Shown here piece by piece: positions 34,877 through 43,459 of a stretch of 64,000 bases of DNA. The stretch's first letter is position 1. Each line of letters starts with the position of its first letter. Both the position numbers and the translations under genes were made by a program. The notes under the pieces are model-generated. The model searched no databases. It worked only from the letters and a program-made list of their open reading frames with translations, and was not told the origin of the DNA. The stretch is from positions 62,217-126,216 of the forward strand of contig NZ_QSFA01000005.1 in the NCBI RefSeq assembly GCF_003467125.1, read 5' to 3'. Source of the stretch: Megasphaera sp. AM44-1BH. GTDB lineage: Bacteria > Bacillota > Negativicutes > Veillonellales > Megasphaeraceae.

Positions 34877-36082
34877 ATGACACAATTTTCAAAACGCTGG
34901 TCGGATCCGGCACTGGTGGCGACCTGCGATGTCATGGACCGCTTATTCCAGCCCATGACGGCGGCAGACGGCATTGCTTTCAGTATCGGTTCGCCTGCTG
35001 TCGAAGCGCTTCCCGTCGATGCGCTGCGGGAAATTTCCCAGGACGTGTTCCGCCGGGATGGCCGTGGCATTGAAGCACTGGCCTACGGCACCAAAATGGG
35101 GATCCGCGACCTGCGGGAAATCATTGCCAGTGACCTTCTGGCACCGAAGGGGGTGCATACTTCGGCCGATAATATTCTCATCACTGCCGGCGGGCTGGAA
35201 ACGATGAAGCTCCTGTGCGATATCTTCCTCGATCCCGGCGATGTCATCCTCGTAGAATCGCCGACGTTCGTGCACTGCGTCATGATATTCCAGATTTTCA
35301 ACGCCGTCTGCATTCCCTGCCAGATGGACGACGACGGCCTTGTTATGGAAGACGTAGAAGCCAAAATCCAGAAATATCATCCCAAGATGATCTATACGGT
35401 GCCGACCTTCCAGAACCCGACGGGCGTGACCCTTTCCCAGGACCGCCGGCAGAAACTGGCAGAACTGGCGGCCAAATACGATGTCATCGTCATCGAAGAC
35501 GATCCCTACCGGGACATCCGTTTCCAGGGGAAAGACCTGCTGCCCATCAAGACGTTCGATGAAGCCGGCAAAGTCGTCCTGGCCAACAGCTTTTCCAAGA
35601 TTTTTTCACCGGGCAGCCGTCTCGGCTATGTCGTAGCGCCTGATGATATCATGGAAAAAATCGCCTATGCTAAGGTGGCGACCAATTCCCATTCCAGCAA
35701 GATTTCCGAAGTCCTGGCAGCGGAATTTTTCAAGCGCGGCTATTTCCCGGATCACCTGAAGAAAATCTGCGCCATTTACCGACAGCGCTGCGCTGCCATG
35801 ATGGAAGCCCTGGACGCCTATTTCCCGGAAGGGACGAAACATACCCATCCCGACGGCGGCCTCTTTACCTGGGCCGAACTTCCCGGCGATATCGATACGA
35901 CGGAGCTCTTAAAAGAAACGATGGACAAACTCCATATTTCCTTCGTCGCCGGCCGGGGCTTTTACGTCGAAGGCGGCGATGCCGGCAAGAACTGCATGCG
36001 CATCAGCTTCGGCGCCGTACCGCCGGATAAAATCTACACGGGCATCAAACGCCTGGGCGATTATATCAAGACGAAATTATAA
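34877..36082 (+). CDS. PLP-dependent aminotransferase, class I/II (LysN/ARO8-like)
   Basis: The 401-residue enzyme has the fold-type I pattern: YGTKMGIRDLRE substrate region, PTFQNPTGV, IEDDPYRD and the PLP lysine in ANSFSKIFSPGSRLGY. This is the 2-aminoadipate/aromatic branch related to MocR C-terminal domains but without a DNA-binding domain. The substrate is uncertain: branched-chain, aromatic or aminoadipate. ATG 34877 fits AAGGGG at 34862-34867. A TTGT/TATACT promoter pair lies near 34817-34843. It precedes the T-box of ilvBN, so a branched-chain role is a reasonable guess. Confidence 0.85.
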   Translation: MTQFSKRWSDPALVATCDVMDRLFQPMTAADGIAFSIGSPAVEALPVDALREISQDVFRRDGRGIEALAYGTKMGIRDLREIIASDLLAPKGVHTSADNILITAGGLETMKLLCDIFLDPGDVILVESPTFVHCVMIFQIFNAVCIPCQMDDDGLVMEDVEAKIQKYHPKMIYTVPTFQNPTGVTLSQDRRQKLAELAAKYDVIVIEDDPYRDIRFQGKDLLPIKTFDEAGKVVLANSFSKIFSPGSRLGYVVAPDDIMEKIAYAKVATNSHSSKISEVLAAEFFKRGYFPDHLKKICAIYRQRCAAMMEALDAYFPEGTKHTHPDGGLFTWAELPGDIDTTELLKETMDKLHISFVAGRGFYVEGGDAGKNCMRISFGAVPPDKIYTGIKRLGDYIKTKL

Positions 36083-36162
36083 CAGAATTAAAAAATTAAA
36101 CAATAATCCACAAGATGTAACGTTTAACTCACATAACATTTAAATAAACGCGGAAAATGCCC

Positions 36163-36191
36163 TTGACAGGCGACTCTCTATTGCGTACAAT
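36163..36191 (+). promoter_or_regulatory. Promoter of the ilvBN T-box transcript
   Basis: TTGACA at 36163-36168 and TACAAT at 36186-36191 have a 17-bp spacer. Confidence 0.85.
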
Positions 36192-36245
36192 ATGCCCATA
36201 CCTCGTTACTATAACGAAGTAGAATAAGCAACTATGCATAACGGA

Positions 36246-36503
36246 AATCTGATGACGGGAGAAAGTAGTGTGTCTGGTCCCATGACAGAGAGCCGGCGGC
36301 TGGTGTGAGCCGGTATGGGCTGGCAGACGAAGGTCCTCCCCGAAGAGCGGTGCTGAATCAGATTAGGCGCCTACGGCTGTTCCCCGTTACAGGAAACGCG
36401 TATGTTGGTACGTTGTAGAGAGCCCGGTTGCAGAAATGCTCCGGGAATCAGGGTGGTATCGCGGATTATACTCCGTCCCTTGCAGAAGGGGCGGAGTTTT
36501 TTT
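36246..36503 (+). promoter_or_regulatory. T-box leader upstream of ilvBN (probably valine-tRNA responsive)
   Basis: Stem I is closed by AATCTGAT (36246-36253) and ATCAGATT (36358-36365). The T-box core AGGGTGGTATCGCGG is at 36450-36464 and the terminator, CTCCG-CCC with GGG-CGGAG plus T7, at 36471-36503. The UGGU of the core pairs with a tRNA having A73, which fits Val/Leu/Ile and excludes Gly. The specifier-loop strand reads GAAGGTC at 36329-36335; GTC (Val) agrees with A73 and with ilvBN, although GGT directly follows the GAA. Confidence 0.92.
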
Positions 36504-36588
36504 GTTACCTCTTTTGACAGCTCTGCATTCCAACAAGATTATTTTTTTATGGTAAAGGGAAGAGAGTTTGAAATATGAGGTGATGATG

Positions 36589-38289
36589 ATGAAACTGACA
36601 GGCGCGCAGGCTGTGCTGGCCTGCTTGAAGAAAGAGGGCGTTCCCGTTGTATTCGGTTATCCCGGCGGAGCGATCCTTCCTCTCTATGATGCTATGTATC
36701 AGGATGGGTTCCGTCACATCCTGACCAGTCATGAACAGGGTGCCGTCCATGCCGCCGACGGCTACGCCCGCGTGACAGGCAGGCCCGGTGTCTGCATCGC
36801 TACATCCGGACCGGGCATCTGCAACATGGTCACGGGCATTGCGACGGCTAATATGGATTCTATTCCTATGGTCATTATCAGCGGACAGGTATCGGCCGGT
36901 CTCATTGGCCGCGATGCCTTTCAGGAAGCAGATATTTCCGGTATTACGTCGCCTATTACCAAGCATAATTATCTGGTGAAAGACGCAAGGCAGATTCCCC
37001 GGGTCCTGAAAGAAGCCTTTTATATAGCTTCCACCGGCCGGCCGGGACCGGTCCTGGTCGATATTACCAAGGATGCTCTGGAAGCAGAGATTGATTTTAC
37101 CTATCCGGAAACTGTATCGCTGCCGGGGTATCAGCTGGAACTGGTAGGGCAGGTCTATGACATCGACCGGGCAGTCAGCGCCATACAGCAGAGCAAGCGG
37201 CCTCTGCTGCTCGTAGGCGGCGGTGTCATCCTGTCGGAGACGACCGGCGCGCTGCAGCAGTTCATCGGGGAAACGCAGATACCCGTCGTGACGACTCTCA
37301 TGGGAAAAGGCGCCGTCCCGGACAGTTATGACCTTCATCTCGGCATGGGTGGCATGCACGGATCCTATGCGTCCAACATGGCCATTACTGAATGCGATTT
37401 GCTCATCGCCATGGGCGTGCGCTTCGATGAACGCCTGACCAGCCGGGCCGATACCTTTGCTCTGGGAGCACAGATTATCCAGTTCGACATCGACGATGTG
37501 GAAATCGGCAAAATCATCGACGTCGATCTGGCCGTAAAAGGGGACCTGCGCTGGTCCCTGCCTCTCATGGCAGAAAAAATCAGGGAGCAGTCCTTTGATT
37601 ATCAGATGGCCTATGCTCTCTGGAAGGACCACGTCCGCTCTATGAAAAAGACTCATCCCTTTGCCGTGCCGCCGAGACCGGGCTATATTTCTCCCCAGTC
37701 TGTCTTTGAAACTGTCCGGGCGCTGACACGACCGGAGGATACGATTGCCGTTACCGATGTGGGCCAGCATCAGATGTGGGCGGCTCAGTTTTTTGATACG
37801 GAGCAGCCCCGCCATTTTATTTCTTCCGGTGGACTGGGCACCATGGGATACGGTCTGCCAGCGGCCATGGGAGCCAAAGTCGCGTTCCCGGAAAAGACCG
37901 TCCTCGTCTTTTCCGGCGATGGGAGCATCCTCATGAACTGCCAGGAACTGGCTACCTTGTCCCGGTATGGCATTGCCGTCAAAGTCATCGTGCTCCACAA
38001 TGATACCCTGGGCATGATCGTCCAGCTTCAGGATTTCTTTTACGACAAGCATTATACACAGTGCACGCTGAACAGCCGCAAAAATCTGCCCATGCTGGCC
38101 GGATCGATGGGCGTCCGGGGCTATCACATAGAAAGGGAAGACGACCTTTTCCCCGTGCTCCGGGAAGCTCTTGCCTGTGAAGGGGCGGCTCTCATCGACA
38201 TTGCGATTTCCAAAGACGAACGGGTCTATCCGACCGTTCCCGGTGGCAAAGCGCTCTGTGATATGATACTGGGAGGTGAGGCACGATGA
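36589..38289 (+). CDS. ilvB: Acetolactate synthase, large (catalytic) subunit
   Basis: The 566-residue ThDP enzyme condenses pyruvate to acetolactate or with 2-oxobutyrate to acetohydroxybutyrate, the first shared step to Val/Leu/Ile. The catalytic Glu is in SHEQGAVHAADGYAR, the central FAD-like domain has LVGGGVILSE, and the ThDP motif GDGSILMNCQEL...HNDTLGMI is near residue 440. Three ATGs follow AGGTG at 36578-36582; I use 36589 for spacing. It is controlled by the upstream T-box and overlaps ilvN by 4 bp. Confidence 0.94.
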   Translation: MKLTGAQAVLACLKKEGVPVVFGYPGGAILPLYDAMYQDGFRHILTSHEQGAVHAADGYARVTGRPGVCIATSGPGICNMVTGIATANMDSIPMVIISGQVSAGLIGRDAFQEADISGITSPITKHNYLVKDARQIPRVLKEAFYIASTGRPGPVLVDITKDALEAEIDFTYPETVSLPGYQLELVGQVYDIDRAVSAIQQSKRPLLLVGGGVILSETTGALQQFIGETQIPVVTTLMGKGAVPDSYDLHLGMGGMHGSYASNMAITECDLLIAMGVRFDERLTSRADTFALGAQIIQFDIDDVEIGKIIDVDLAVKGDLRWSLPLMAEKIREQSFDYQMAYALWKDHVRSMKKTHPFAVPPRPGYISPQSVFETVRALTRPEDTIAVTDVGQHQMWAAQFFDTEQPRHFISSGGLGTMGYGLPAAMGAKVAFPEKTVLVFSGDGSILMNCQELATLSRYGIAVKVIVLHNDTLGMIVQLQDFFYDKHYTQCTLNSRKNLPMLAGSMGVRGYHIEREDDLFPVLREALACEGAALIDIAISKDERVYPTVPGGKALCDMILGGEAR

Positions 38290-38789
38290 GGACACAGCAT
38301 CTTGCTATATTATGTGACAATAAACCGGGCGTCCTGACCCATATTGCCGGACTCATCAGCCGCAAGGCTATTAATATCGAATCACTGACGGCAGGGTACA
38401 CGGAAGAACGGAATGTGACCCGGTTCAATATCGTCATCAGCATCGAAGACGATAAGGAACTGAAGCAGACTATGAGCCAGCTGGCAAAACTCATTGACAT
38501 CATCAAAATCGTCAACCTCGATGAGGAGCCCTTTATCAGTTATGAACTGGCCATGATCAAAGTACGCTATGATTCTCCCAAGATAAGGGAGGAACTATCT
38601 GGTCTGGCCGATTTGTTTCATGCCAAAGTCGTCGATGTCAACCTGAATTCCCTGATTCTCCGCGTGACTGGCCGGGAAGACCACGTCGATGCCCTGATCA
38701 AAGTGCTCTCGCCATACGACGTACTGGAAATCGTGCGTACCGGGACCATTTCCCTGTCCCGGGGGCTCGTGCCGGTCAAGGAGATGTAA
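38286..38789 (+). CDS. ilvN: Acetolactate synthase, small (regulatory) subunit
   Basis: The 167-residue protein has an N-terminal ACT domain (LAILCDNKPGVLTHIAGLISRKAINIESL, about 5-75) and a C-terminal ALS_ss_C domain. It confers valine feedback control on the large subunit. The ATGA overlap with ilvB indicates coupled translation. No ilvC or ilvD of the biosynthetic type is adjacent. Confidence 0.94.
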   Translation: MRTQHLAILCDNKPGVLTHIAGLISRKAINIESLTAGYTEERNVTRFNIVISIEDDKELKQTMSQLAKLIDIIKIVNLDEEPFISYELAMIKVRYDSPKIREELSGLADLFHAKVVDVNLNSLILRVTGREDHVDALIKVLSPYDVLEIVRTGTISLSRGLVPVKEM

Positions 38790-38833
38790 AGCACGGCAGG
38801 ATTATGCAGGGCCGGCTGTACCGGACAGATGCA

Positions 38834-38882
38834 GACGGAGCTGCCTCCTATGAGTCTATCGGCTCAGGGGTGGCAGCTCCGT
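38834..38882. terminator. Stem-loop between convergent ilvN and nitrilase genes
   Basis: ACGGAGCTGCC pairs with GGCAGCTCCGT over a 27-base loop; the T-run is short (TTTGT). Confidence 0.65.
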
Positions 38883-38911
38883 TTGTCTGGCCTATTCTGT
38901 TTTTTGCTTTC

Positions 38912-39703
38912 TTACTGATACATATCGGGCCGGCGCAGTTTGAGGAAAGGCCGTTCTTCTTTGGCTTTGCGGGCCAGGCTCAGGTCGAGGTCGCAGGCGA
39001 TAAGCCGTTCCTGATCGTCTCCTTTGGCCAGCAGGTTGCCCCAGGGGTCGATGATGAGGGACTGGCCGGCAAAGTCCATATCGCCTTCTTTGCCGACGCG
39101 GTTGCACATGGCGACGAAGGTCTGGTTCTGATAGGCCTGGACGCGCATTTCCCATTCAAACATTTCCAGCGGTTCGGCTTTCGTGTTGGCCGTCGGCACG
39201 ATGACCAGATCGGCGCCCTGGGCGGCACAGGAGCGGATGCTTTCCGGCAGATGGCGGTCAAAGCAGATGACGATGCCGATTTTGCCAAACTCCGTCGTAA
39301 AGACCTGGAAGCCTTCTTCCGACGGCGTATAGTAATCGCATTCGTAGAACTGGGGCGCCTGGAAAATATGGACCATCTTGGAAATGCCGGCAATGCGGCC
39401 CTGGCGGTCGAGGAACAGGTTGGCATCATAGGGCTTTCCCTGCTGTTTCAGATAGAAATTAGGAGAAATATACATATCGTGCTCCCGGCATTTTGCCTGG
39501 ATAGCCTGTACTTTCTGGTCCGTATCTTCCATCAGATACCCTGTGGCATCCTGTTTTTCATACTGGGCAAAAAACGGAGAGAACTGCACTTCCGGGAAAA
39601 ACAGCAGGTTGCAGCCCGCCGCTTTATCGCAGAAATCTAGTGTTTTCGCAAAATTTTCGTCCATATCCTTCGACATGGACATCTGAGCCATTCCTAATCG
39701 CAT
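38912..39703 (-). CDS. Carbon-nitrogen hydrolase (nitrilase superfamily)
   Basis: The 263-residue protein shows the Glu-Lys-Cys triad of the superfamily: Glu in LFFPEVQFS, Lys in GISKMVHIF and Cys in VICFDRHLPES. Such enzymes cleave amides, for example omega-amidase or N-carbamoyl-amino-acid amidase; the sequence does not decide among them. The start is ATG at 39703 (minus) with GAGGGGG about 9 bp upstream; a further in-frame ATG at 39712 overlaps that site. It converges with ilvN. Confidence 0.85.
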   Translation of the reverse strand: MRLGMAQMSMSKDMDENFAKTLDFCDKAAGCNLLFFPEVQFSPFFAQYEKQDATGYLMEDTDQKVQAIQAKCREHDMYISPNFYLKQQGKPYDANLFLDRQGRIAGISKMVHIFQAPQFYECDYYTPSEEGFQVFTTEFGKIGIVICFDRHLPESIRSCAAQGADLVIVPTANTKAEPLEMFEWEMRVQAYQNQTFVAMCNRVGKEGDMDFAGQSLIIDPWGNLLAKGDDQERLIACDLDLSLARKAKEERPFLKLRRPDMYQ

Positions 39704-39799
39704 GACCTTCATCCCCCTCTGATATACAATAACTGAATTTAATTCTAGTATATCATAGAACAGAAGGGAAACATATACCTTTTGAAAGGGCAGAATGGT

Positions 39800-39829
39800 T
39801 TGCAGTTTGGAGAACACATAGTATATAAT
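39800..39829 (+). promoter_or_regulatory. Promoter of the cyclophilin gene
   Basis: TTGCAG at 39800-39805 and TATAAT at 39824-39829 with an 18-bp spacer. Confidence 0.7.
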
Positions 39830-39869
39830 AGAAGAAAAACAATAGAACTATTCCAGGAGGATCAGCACT

Positions 39870-40346
39870 ATGGCAGATAAAAAAATGTATGCATTGTTTA
39901 AGACCAATCACGGGGACTTCACGGTCGAATTATTTCCCGACAAAGCTCCGATTACCGTCGCCAATTTCAAGAAACTGGCAGACAGCAAGTTCTATGACGG
40001 CACCATATTCCATCGTATCATCGCCGATTTCATGATCCAGGGCGGCGATCCCCAAGGGACGGGATTTGGCGGTTCCGATGAAATGATTCCCGATGAATTC
40101 GGCCCCGGTCTCGATTTCAGTGAACCGGGCGTCCTGGCCATGGCCAATGCCGGCCCCAATACGGGCAGTTCCCAGTTCTTTGTGACCGTCGTTCCGACAC
40201 CGTGGCTCCAGAATCACCACTCCATTTTTGGCAAAGTAGTAGAAAATTATGATGTCGTAGAAGCCATCAGCAAGACGGCGACGGATTTCCGGGATAAACC
40301 GCTGGAAGATGTCGTCCTCGACACCATTGAAATCGTTGAAAAATAA
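39870..40346 (+). CDS. Peptidyl-prolyl cis-trans isomerase, cyclophilin type
   Basis: The 158-residue protein without a signal peptide has the cyclophilin core: FHRIIADFMIQGGDPQGTG with the catalytic Arg, AMANAGPNTGSSQFFVT, and WLQNHHSIFGKV in place of the usual WLDGKHTVFG. It catalyses proline isomerisation in cytoplasmic protein folding. AGGAGG lies at 39856-39861. The next gene's frame starts inside its 3' end. Confidence 0.94.
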   Translation: MADKKMYALFKTNHGDFTVELFPDKAPITVANFKKLADSKFYDGTIFHRIIADFMIQGGDPQGTGFGGSDEMIPDEFGPGLDFSEPGVLAMANAGPNTGSSQFFVTVVPTPWLQNHHSIFGKVVENYDVVEAISKTATDFRDKPLEDVVLDTIEIVEK

Positions 40347-40623
40347 TCAGACAGACCGGGCCTATTATACCTATGTCGTGCGCTGCGCCGACGGTTCGTA
40401 CTATACGGGATGGACCTGTGACATCCAGCGCCGGCTGGCCGCTCACAATGGCCGGGGCGGAGCCCGGTACACCCGCAGCCGCCAGCCCGTGACCCTAGTC
40501 TGGAGCCAGGCCTTTGCGTCGCAGCATGCGGCCATGCACTGGGAATGGGAAATCAAACAATGGCCCCGCGCGAAGAAAATAGACCTGATTCAGACGCAGC
40601 AGAGGCTGCCCGAAGAAGAATAG
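40309..40623 (+). CDS. GIY-YIG nuclease-fold protein (YhbQ/UPF0213-like)
   Basis: The short protein carries the GIY-YIG core as YYTYVVRCADGSYYTGWTCDIQRRL and the HNGRGGARYTRSRQPV segment typical of the small stand-alone UPF0213 group, plus the WEIKQWPRAKK tail. The biological role of this group is unclear; a structure-specific DNA nuclease is likely. The start is uncertain: ATG 40309 lies within the cyclophilin gene with a poor ribosome site, and in-frame TTG 40336 is an alternative with translational coupling. Confidence 0.82.
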   Translation: MSSSTPLKSLKNNQTDRAYYTYVVRCADGSYYTGWTCDIQRRLAAHNGRGGARYTRSRQPVTLVWSQAFASQHAAMHWEWEIKQWPRAKKIDLIQTQQRLPEEE

Positions 40624-40636
40624 GGGATGGATTCGT

Positions 40637-41890
40637 GTGAAAACATGGAAAAAATGGATGACTACGCTGGTACTGGGCACGTCCCTGGTGACGCTGCCCG
40701 TGGGGATGGCAGCCGCAGCGTCTGCCGTGGAAACGGTGCTCTATGGCGCTGCTGCAGCGGCTCTCATCAAGCAGCAGCTGGTCAGGATGGATACGCAGAT
40801 GCAGCCGCAGATGCTGGCCCAGACACAGGCCAAGACCGGCGTAGTGGACAATTATGAATATGAAGACCGGCTGGAACGGATTGCTGACAACCTCGTCCGG
40901 ACGGGCATGATCAAACGCAATTACGATGTTTATGCCAATCCCAGCAAGGAATTGAATGCCTTTGAAACCGTGGGCGGCGTCATTTCCGTCAATCAGGGCA
41001 TGATGGATACGCTCAATGACGATGAACTGGCCTTTACCCTGTGCCATGAAATGCAGCATGGCGAACGACACCATGCCATCAACGGCGTCATGAAGAGCAT
41101 CGGCGTCTCCGTTGCTGTAGACCTTGCCTTTGGCGGCCATGCGGAAATGCTCGACGTGCTCCTCGGCGGCATCGTGATCAATTATATCGACAACGAAATG
41201 GTGACCATGAACCAGGAAAAAGAAGCCGATGCCTACGGGTTCGAGGTCATGAAAAATACGCCCTATAATGTGGGCGGTGCCCCGTCGTCGATGCAGTTCG
41301 TCTACGAAAAGTACGGCGACCTCTATCAGGAAGGGTTCAAACGGGTCATCAATCCCAATAACCACCCCCAGATGACAAAGCGCATTGAAAAGCTGGGCCG
41401 CCGCATGACGCGCTGGTCCGGCAATCACGTCCAGGTAGGGGGCGACATGGTCTACGTCAACGCCCAGCCCGTAGTAAGCCCTGCTCCCTATGGGGATTAC
41501 TCGCGGCGTCGCCGTGCCTTCCTCGTCGCCGGGAATCTGTCCCGTGTGACCCATACGATCTACGGGGAAGCCCAGGATGACAAGAAGGTCCAGACGACTC
41601 CCGTCGCTTCTGGCAAGATCAAAGGCATGGACCTGACGGGCAACGACTGGCAGATCCTGCAGAATGGCAGTGAGATTTCCGTTCAGGGCCAGCACATCAT
41701 GGATTGTGCTCCCGGCGATGACGGCGCGGCCATTGTCCGCAGCCTGAACCAGGCATTCCGGGCGAAACCGGCCATGCTCTCTGACAAAGAAATCCAGAAG
41801 CTGGACAAGAAATGGAAGAGCCAGTACGGCTACAAGGCGCCGGCTAAAAAAGATAAGGCCGGAGCACAGAAAACAGAAGATCATTCCTGA
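40637..41890 (+). CDS. M48-family metallopeptidase, exported
   Basis: The 417-residue protein has a signal peptide (about 1-28, ending MAAAASA) and the Zn motif HEMQH (H137, E138, H141) with the downstream EADAYGFEVM glutamate, as in M48 (HtpX/BepA-like) peptidases. The region about 150-185 (VSVAVDLAFGG...LLGGIVINYI) is moderately hydrophobic. The C-terminal third (about 275-417) is not recognisable and ends in a Lys-rich tail. A role in envelope protein quality control is likely. GTG 40637 is the start. Confidence 0.87.
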   Translation: MKTWKKWMTTLVLGTSLVTLPVGMAAAASAVETVLYGAAAAALIKQQLVRMDTQMQPQMLAQTQAKTGVVDNYEYEDRLERIADNLVRTGMIKRNYDVYANPSKELNAFETVGGVISVNQGMMDTLNDDELAFTLCHEMQHGERHHAINGVMKSIGVSVAVDLAFGGHAEMLDVLLGGIVINYIDNEMVTMNQEKEADAYGFEVMKNTPYNVGGAPSSMQFVYEKYGDLYQEGFKRVINPNNHPQMTKRIEKLGRRMTRWSGNHVQVGGDMVYVNAQPVVSPAPYGDYSRRRRAFLVAGNLSRVTHTIYGEAQDDKKVQTTPVASGKIKGMDLTGNDWQILQNGSEISVQGQHIMDCAPGDDGAAIVRSLNQAFRAKPAMLSDKEIQKLDKKWKSQYGYKAPAKKDKAGAQKTEDHS

Positions 41891-41918
41891 AAGGGGATAT
41901 GTATAAATTGTTTTAAGG

Positions 41919-41948
41919 GACGCTGCACGATGCGGCGCCTCTTTTTCT
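41919..41948 (+). terminator. Rho-independent terminator of the M48 gene
   Basis: GGGACGCTGC pairs with GCGGCGCCTC (one mismatch, G-U pairs included), followed by TTTTT. Confidence 0.75.
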
Positions 41949-41964
41949 CTCTGTGTGCACCGTA

Positions 41965-41993
41965 TTGTATGATGTCTGTAAATAGTATATAAT
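41965..41993 (+). promoter_or_regulatory. Promoter of the SGNH hydrolase gene
   Basis: TTGTAT at 41965-41970, a 17-bp spacer and TATAAT at 41988-41993. Confidence 0.75.
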
Positions 41994-42034
41994 AAGTAAT
42001 GATTCGCGATTTCATTAGAAAGGGAGGCGGGATG

Positions 42035-43444
42035 ATGCGCCATAAAAGTATGCTGATTTTACTGTTACTCTTATCATTTACCCTGGGCTATGGTGTCCTG
42101 GCTACGACGGCGCGGCAGAATGCCCATCACGGGCCCATCGTGTCCCCGCCTCTGGAAAAAGCACAGAAGCTGTATGTCTCCCACAGTGCCGGGGAAGATT
42201 TGGAAAAGCCTCTCCTCCTGCGTCATTATTCTGAAGCAGCGCCGGCTCCGGTCCATCCTATCCTGCGCTGGACCCGCGTAGATGGAGCCGTCATGTACGA
42301 CGTCCAGGTCCTGCGCCAGCTGGAAGCGGATGAAAAGACGGGGGACATTGCCTACGAACCGGTCATGCCGGAGCAGCGGGCTTATACGAACGGCATCGAA
42401 CTGGCCCTGCCGGACGATTTCCAGGATGACTGTTTCTATTACCGCGTCTATGGGCTCGATATGGAAGGCCACCGGGTCAGCGACTATTCGGCGATAGAAA
42501 AAGTGCCCCTGGACCGCATGTCTCCCTTCGTGGAAAAGCCGGAGCTGTTGTCCTCGTATAATACGGGAAAAGGGACGGTCCTGCTCTATCCCGTCTACGA
42601 CTGGCTCCCTGTACCCGGGGCCAGCCAGTATGAAGTGGAAATACTGGACGCGGCGCCGGAAAATCCCGGAGGCGTAGAAGCGTCACAGCACCGCATCGAC
42701 GTGTACCGGACCGAGGCGGCCCAGAAGTACGATCCCCGGCCGCGGTATGGGAATCATCCCTTTTACTGGCGTGTCCGGGCCCTGGATGAACAGGGCGGTC
42801 CCGTCGGTGTCTGGTCCGATGCCCAGCCGTTTTTGACCGACCCCGATACGCCCTATGAAGCAGCGGCCCTGGGTGACAGCATCAGTCACGGTGGAGGCAG
42901 CATTTCCTATTCGCCGACCGATTGGGATTTCAGTTATCTGTCCTATCTCGATTTTTCTGTGGTCAATCTGGCTCAGAGCGGCGATACGAGCACCATGACC
43001 AAAGACCGGTTTGAAGCCGATGTCCTGCCCTTCAGGCCGAAATACCTCCTGATCCTCATGGGATCGAACAGCCTGCGCAACGGTCTGGGCGCTGACGTCG
43101 TCATTTCCGATATGGAAGAGGTGCGCAAAAAATCCCTGGAGCACGGCATCCGCCCCGTATTCCTGACAGTGCCGCCAGTCAATCCCGACAATATCAAACA
43201 GACTTTTGACGATGAAACGGCTTCCGACTGGCAGTGGCAGATTGGCCGCGTCAACCGTTATGTCCGTTCCCGGGTCCACATCGATATTACGCCGGGAATG
43301 TACGATAATGAGGGGCGTCTGCGGACGGAACTGGCCCTCGACGGCCTCCATCTGGACCCTTCGGGAAAGAAGCTCATGGCGCAGGCCATCAACGCGGCCT
43401 GGCCGGATATCGAAGCCCTTCCGGACAGCGCCTGGGATGAATAG
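42035..43444 (+). CDS. Membrane-anchored/exported SGNH (GDSL) hydrolase
   Basis: The 469-residue protein starts with an uncleaved or cleavable hydrophobic segment (LILLLLLSFTLGYGVLA). About 240 residues follow with two fibronectin-like or carbohydrate-binding-like repeats (ILRWTRVDGAVMYDVQV; VYDWLPVPGASQYEVEI). The C-terminal SGNH domain has AALGDSISHG with the nucleophile Ser, MGSNSLRNG, and DGLHLDPSG with the Asp/His pair. It probably deacylates a surface glycan or lipid; the substrate is unknown. ATG 42035 suits GGGAGG at 42022-42027; 42032 is possible. Confidence 0.85.
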   Translation: MRHKSMLILLLLLSFTLGYGVLATTARQNAHHGPIVSPPLEKAQKLYVSHSAGEDLEKPLLLRHYSEAAPAPVHPILRWTRVDGAVMYDVQVLRQLEADEKTGDIAYEPVMPEQRAYTNGIELALPDDFQDDCFYYRVYGLDMEGHRVSDYSAIEKVPLDRMSPFVEKPELLSSYNTGKGTVLLYPVYDWLPVPGASQYEVEILDAAPENPGGVEASQHRIDVYRTEAAQKYDPRPRYGNHPFYWRVRALDEQGGPVGVWSDAQPFLTDPDTPYEAAALGDSISHGGGSISYSPTDWDFSYLSYLDFSVVNLAQSGDTSTMTKDRFEADVLPFRPKYLLILMGSNSLRNGLGADVVISDMEEVRKKSLEHGIRPVFLTVPPVNPDNIKQTFDDETASDWQWQIGRVNRYVRSRVHIDITPGMYDNEGRLRTELALDGLHLDPSGKKLMAQAINAAWPDIEALPDSAWDE

Positions 43445-43459
43445 AAATCAGGTAATGCC

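Noticed and set aside
36332..36334. Glycine (GGT) specifier for the ilvBN T-box
   Set aside because: The T-box core UGGU requires A73, whereas tRNA-Gly has U73, and the controlled genes are branched-chain genes.
36547..38295. 582-codon open frame antisense to ilvB
   Set aside because: It mirrors the ilvB gene, has no family resemblance, and its composition is that of a complementary-strand shadow of GC-biased codons.
40553..42043. 496-codon open frame antisense to the M48 protease gene
   Set aside because: The plus strand carries a signal peptide and HEMQH motif; the antisense frame has no coherent protein features.
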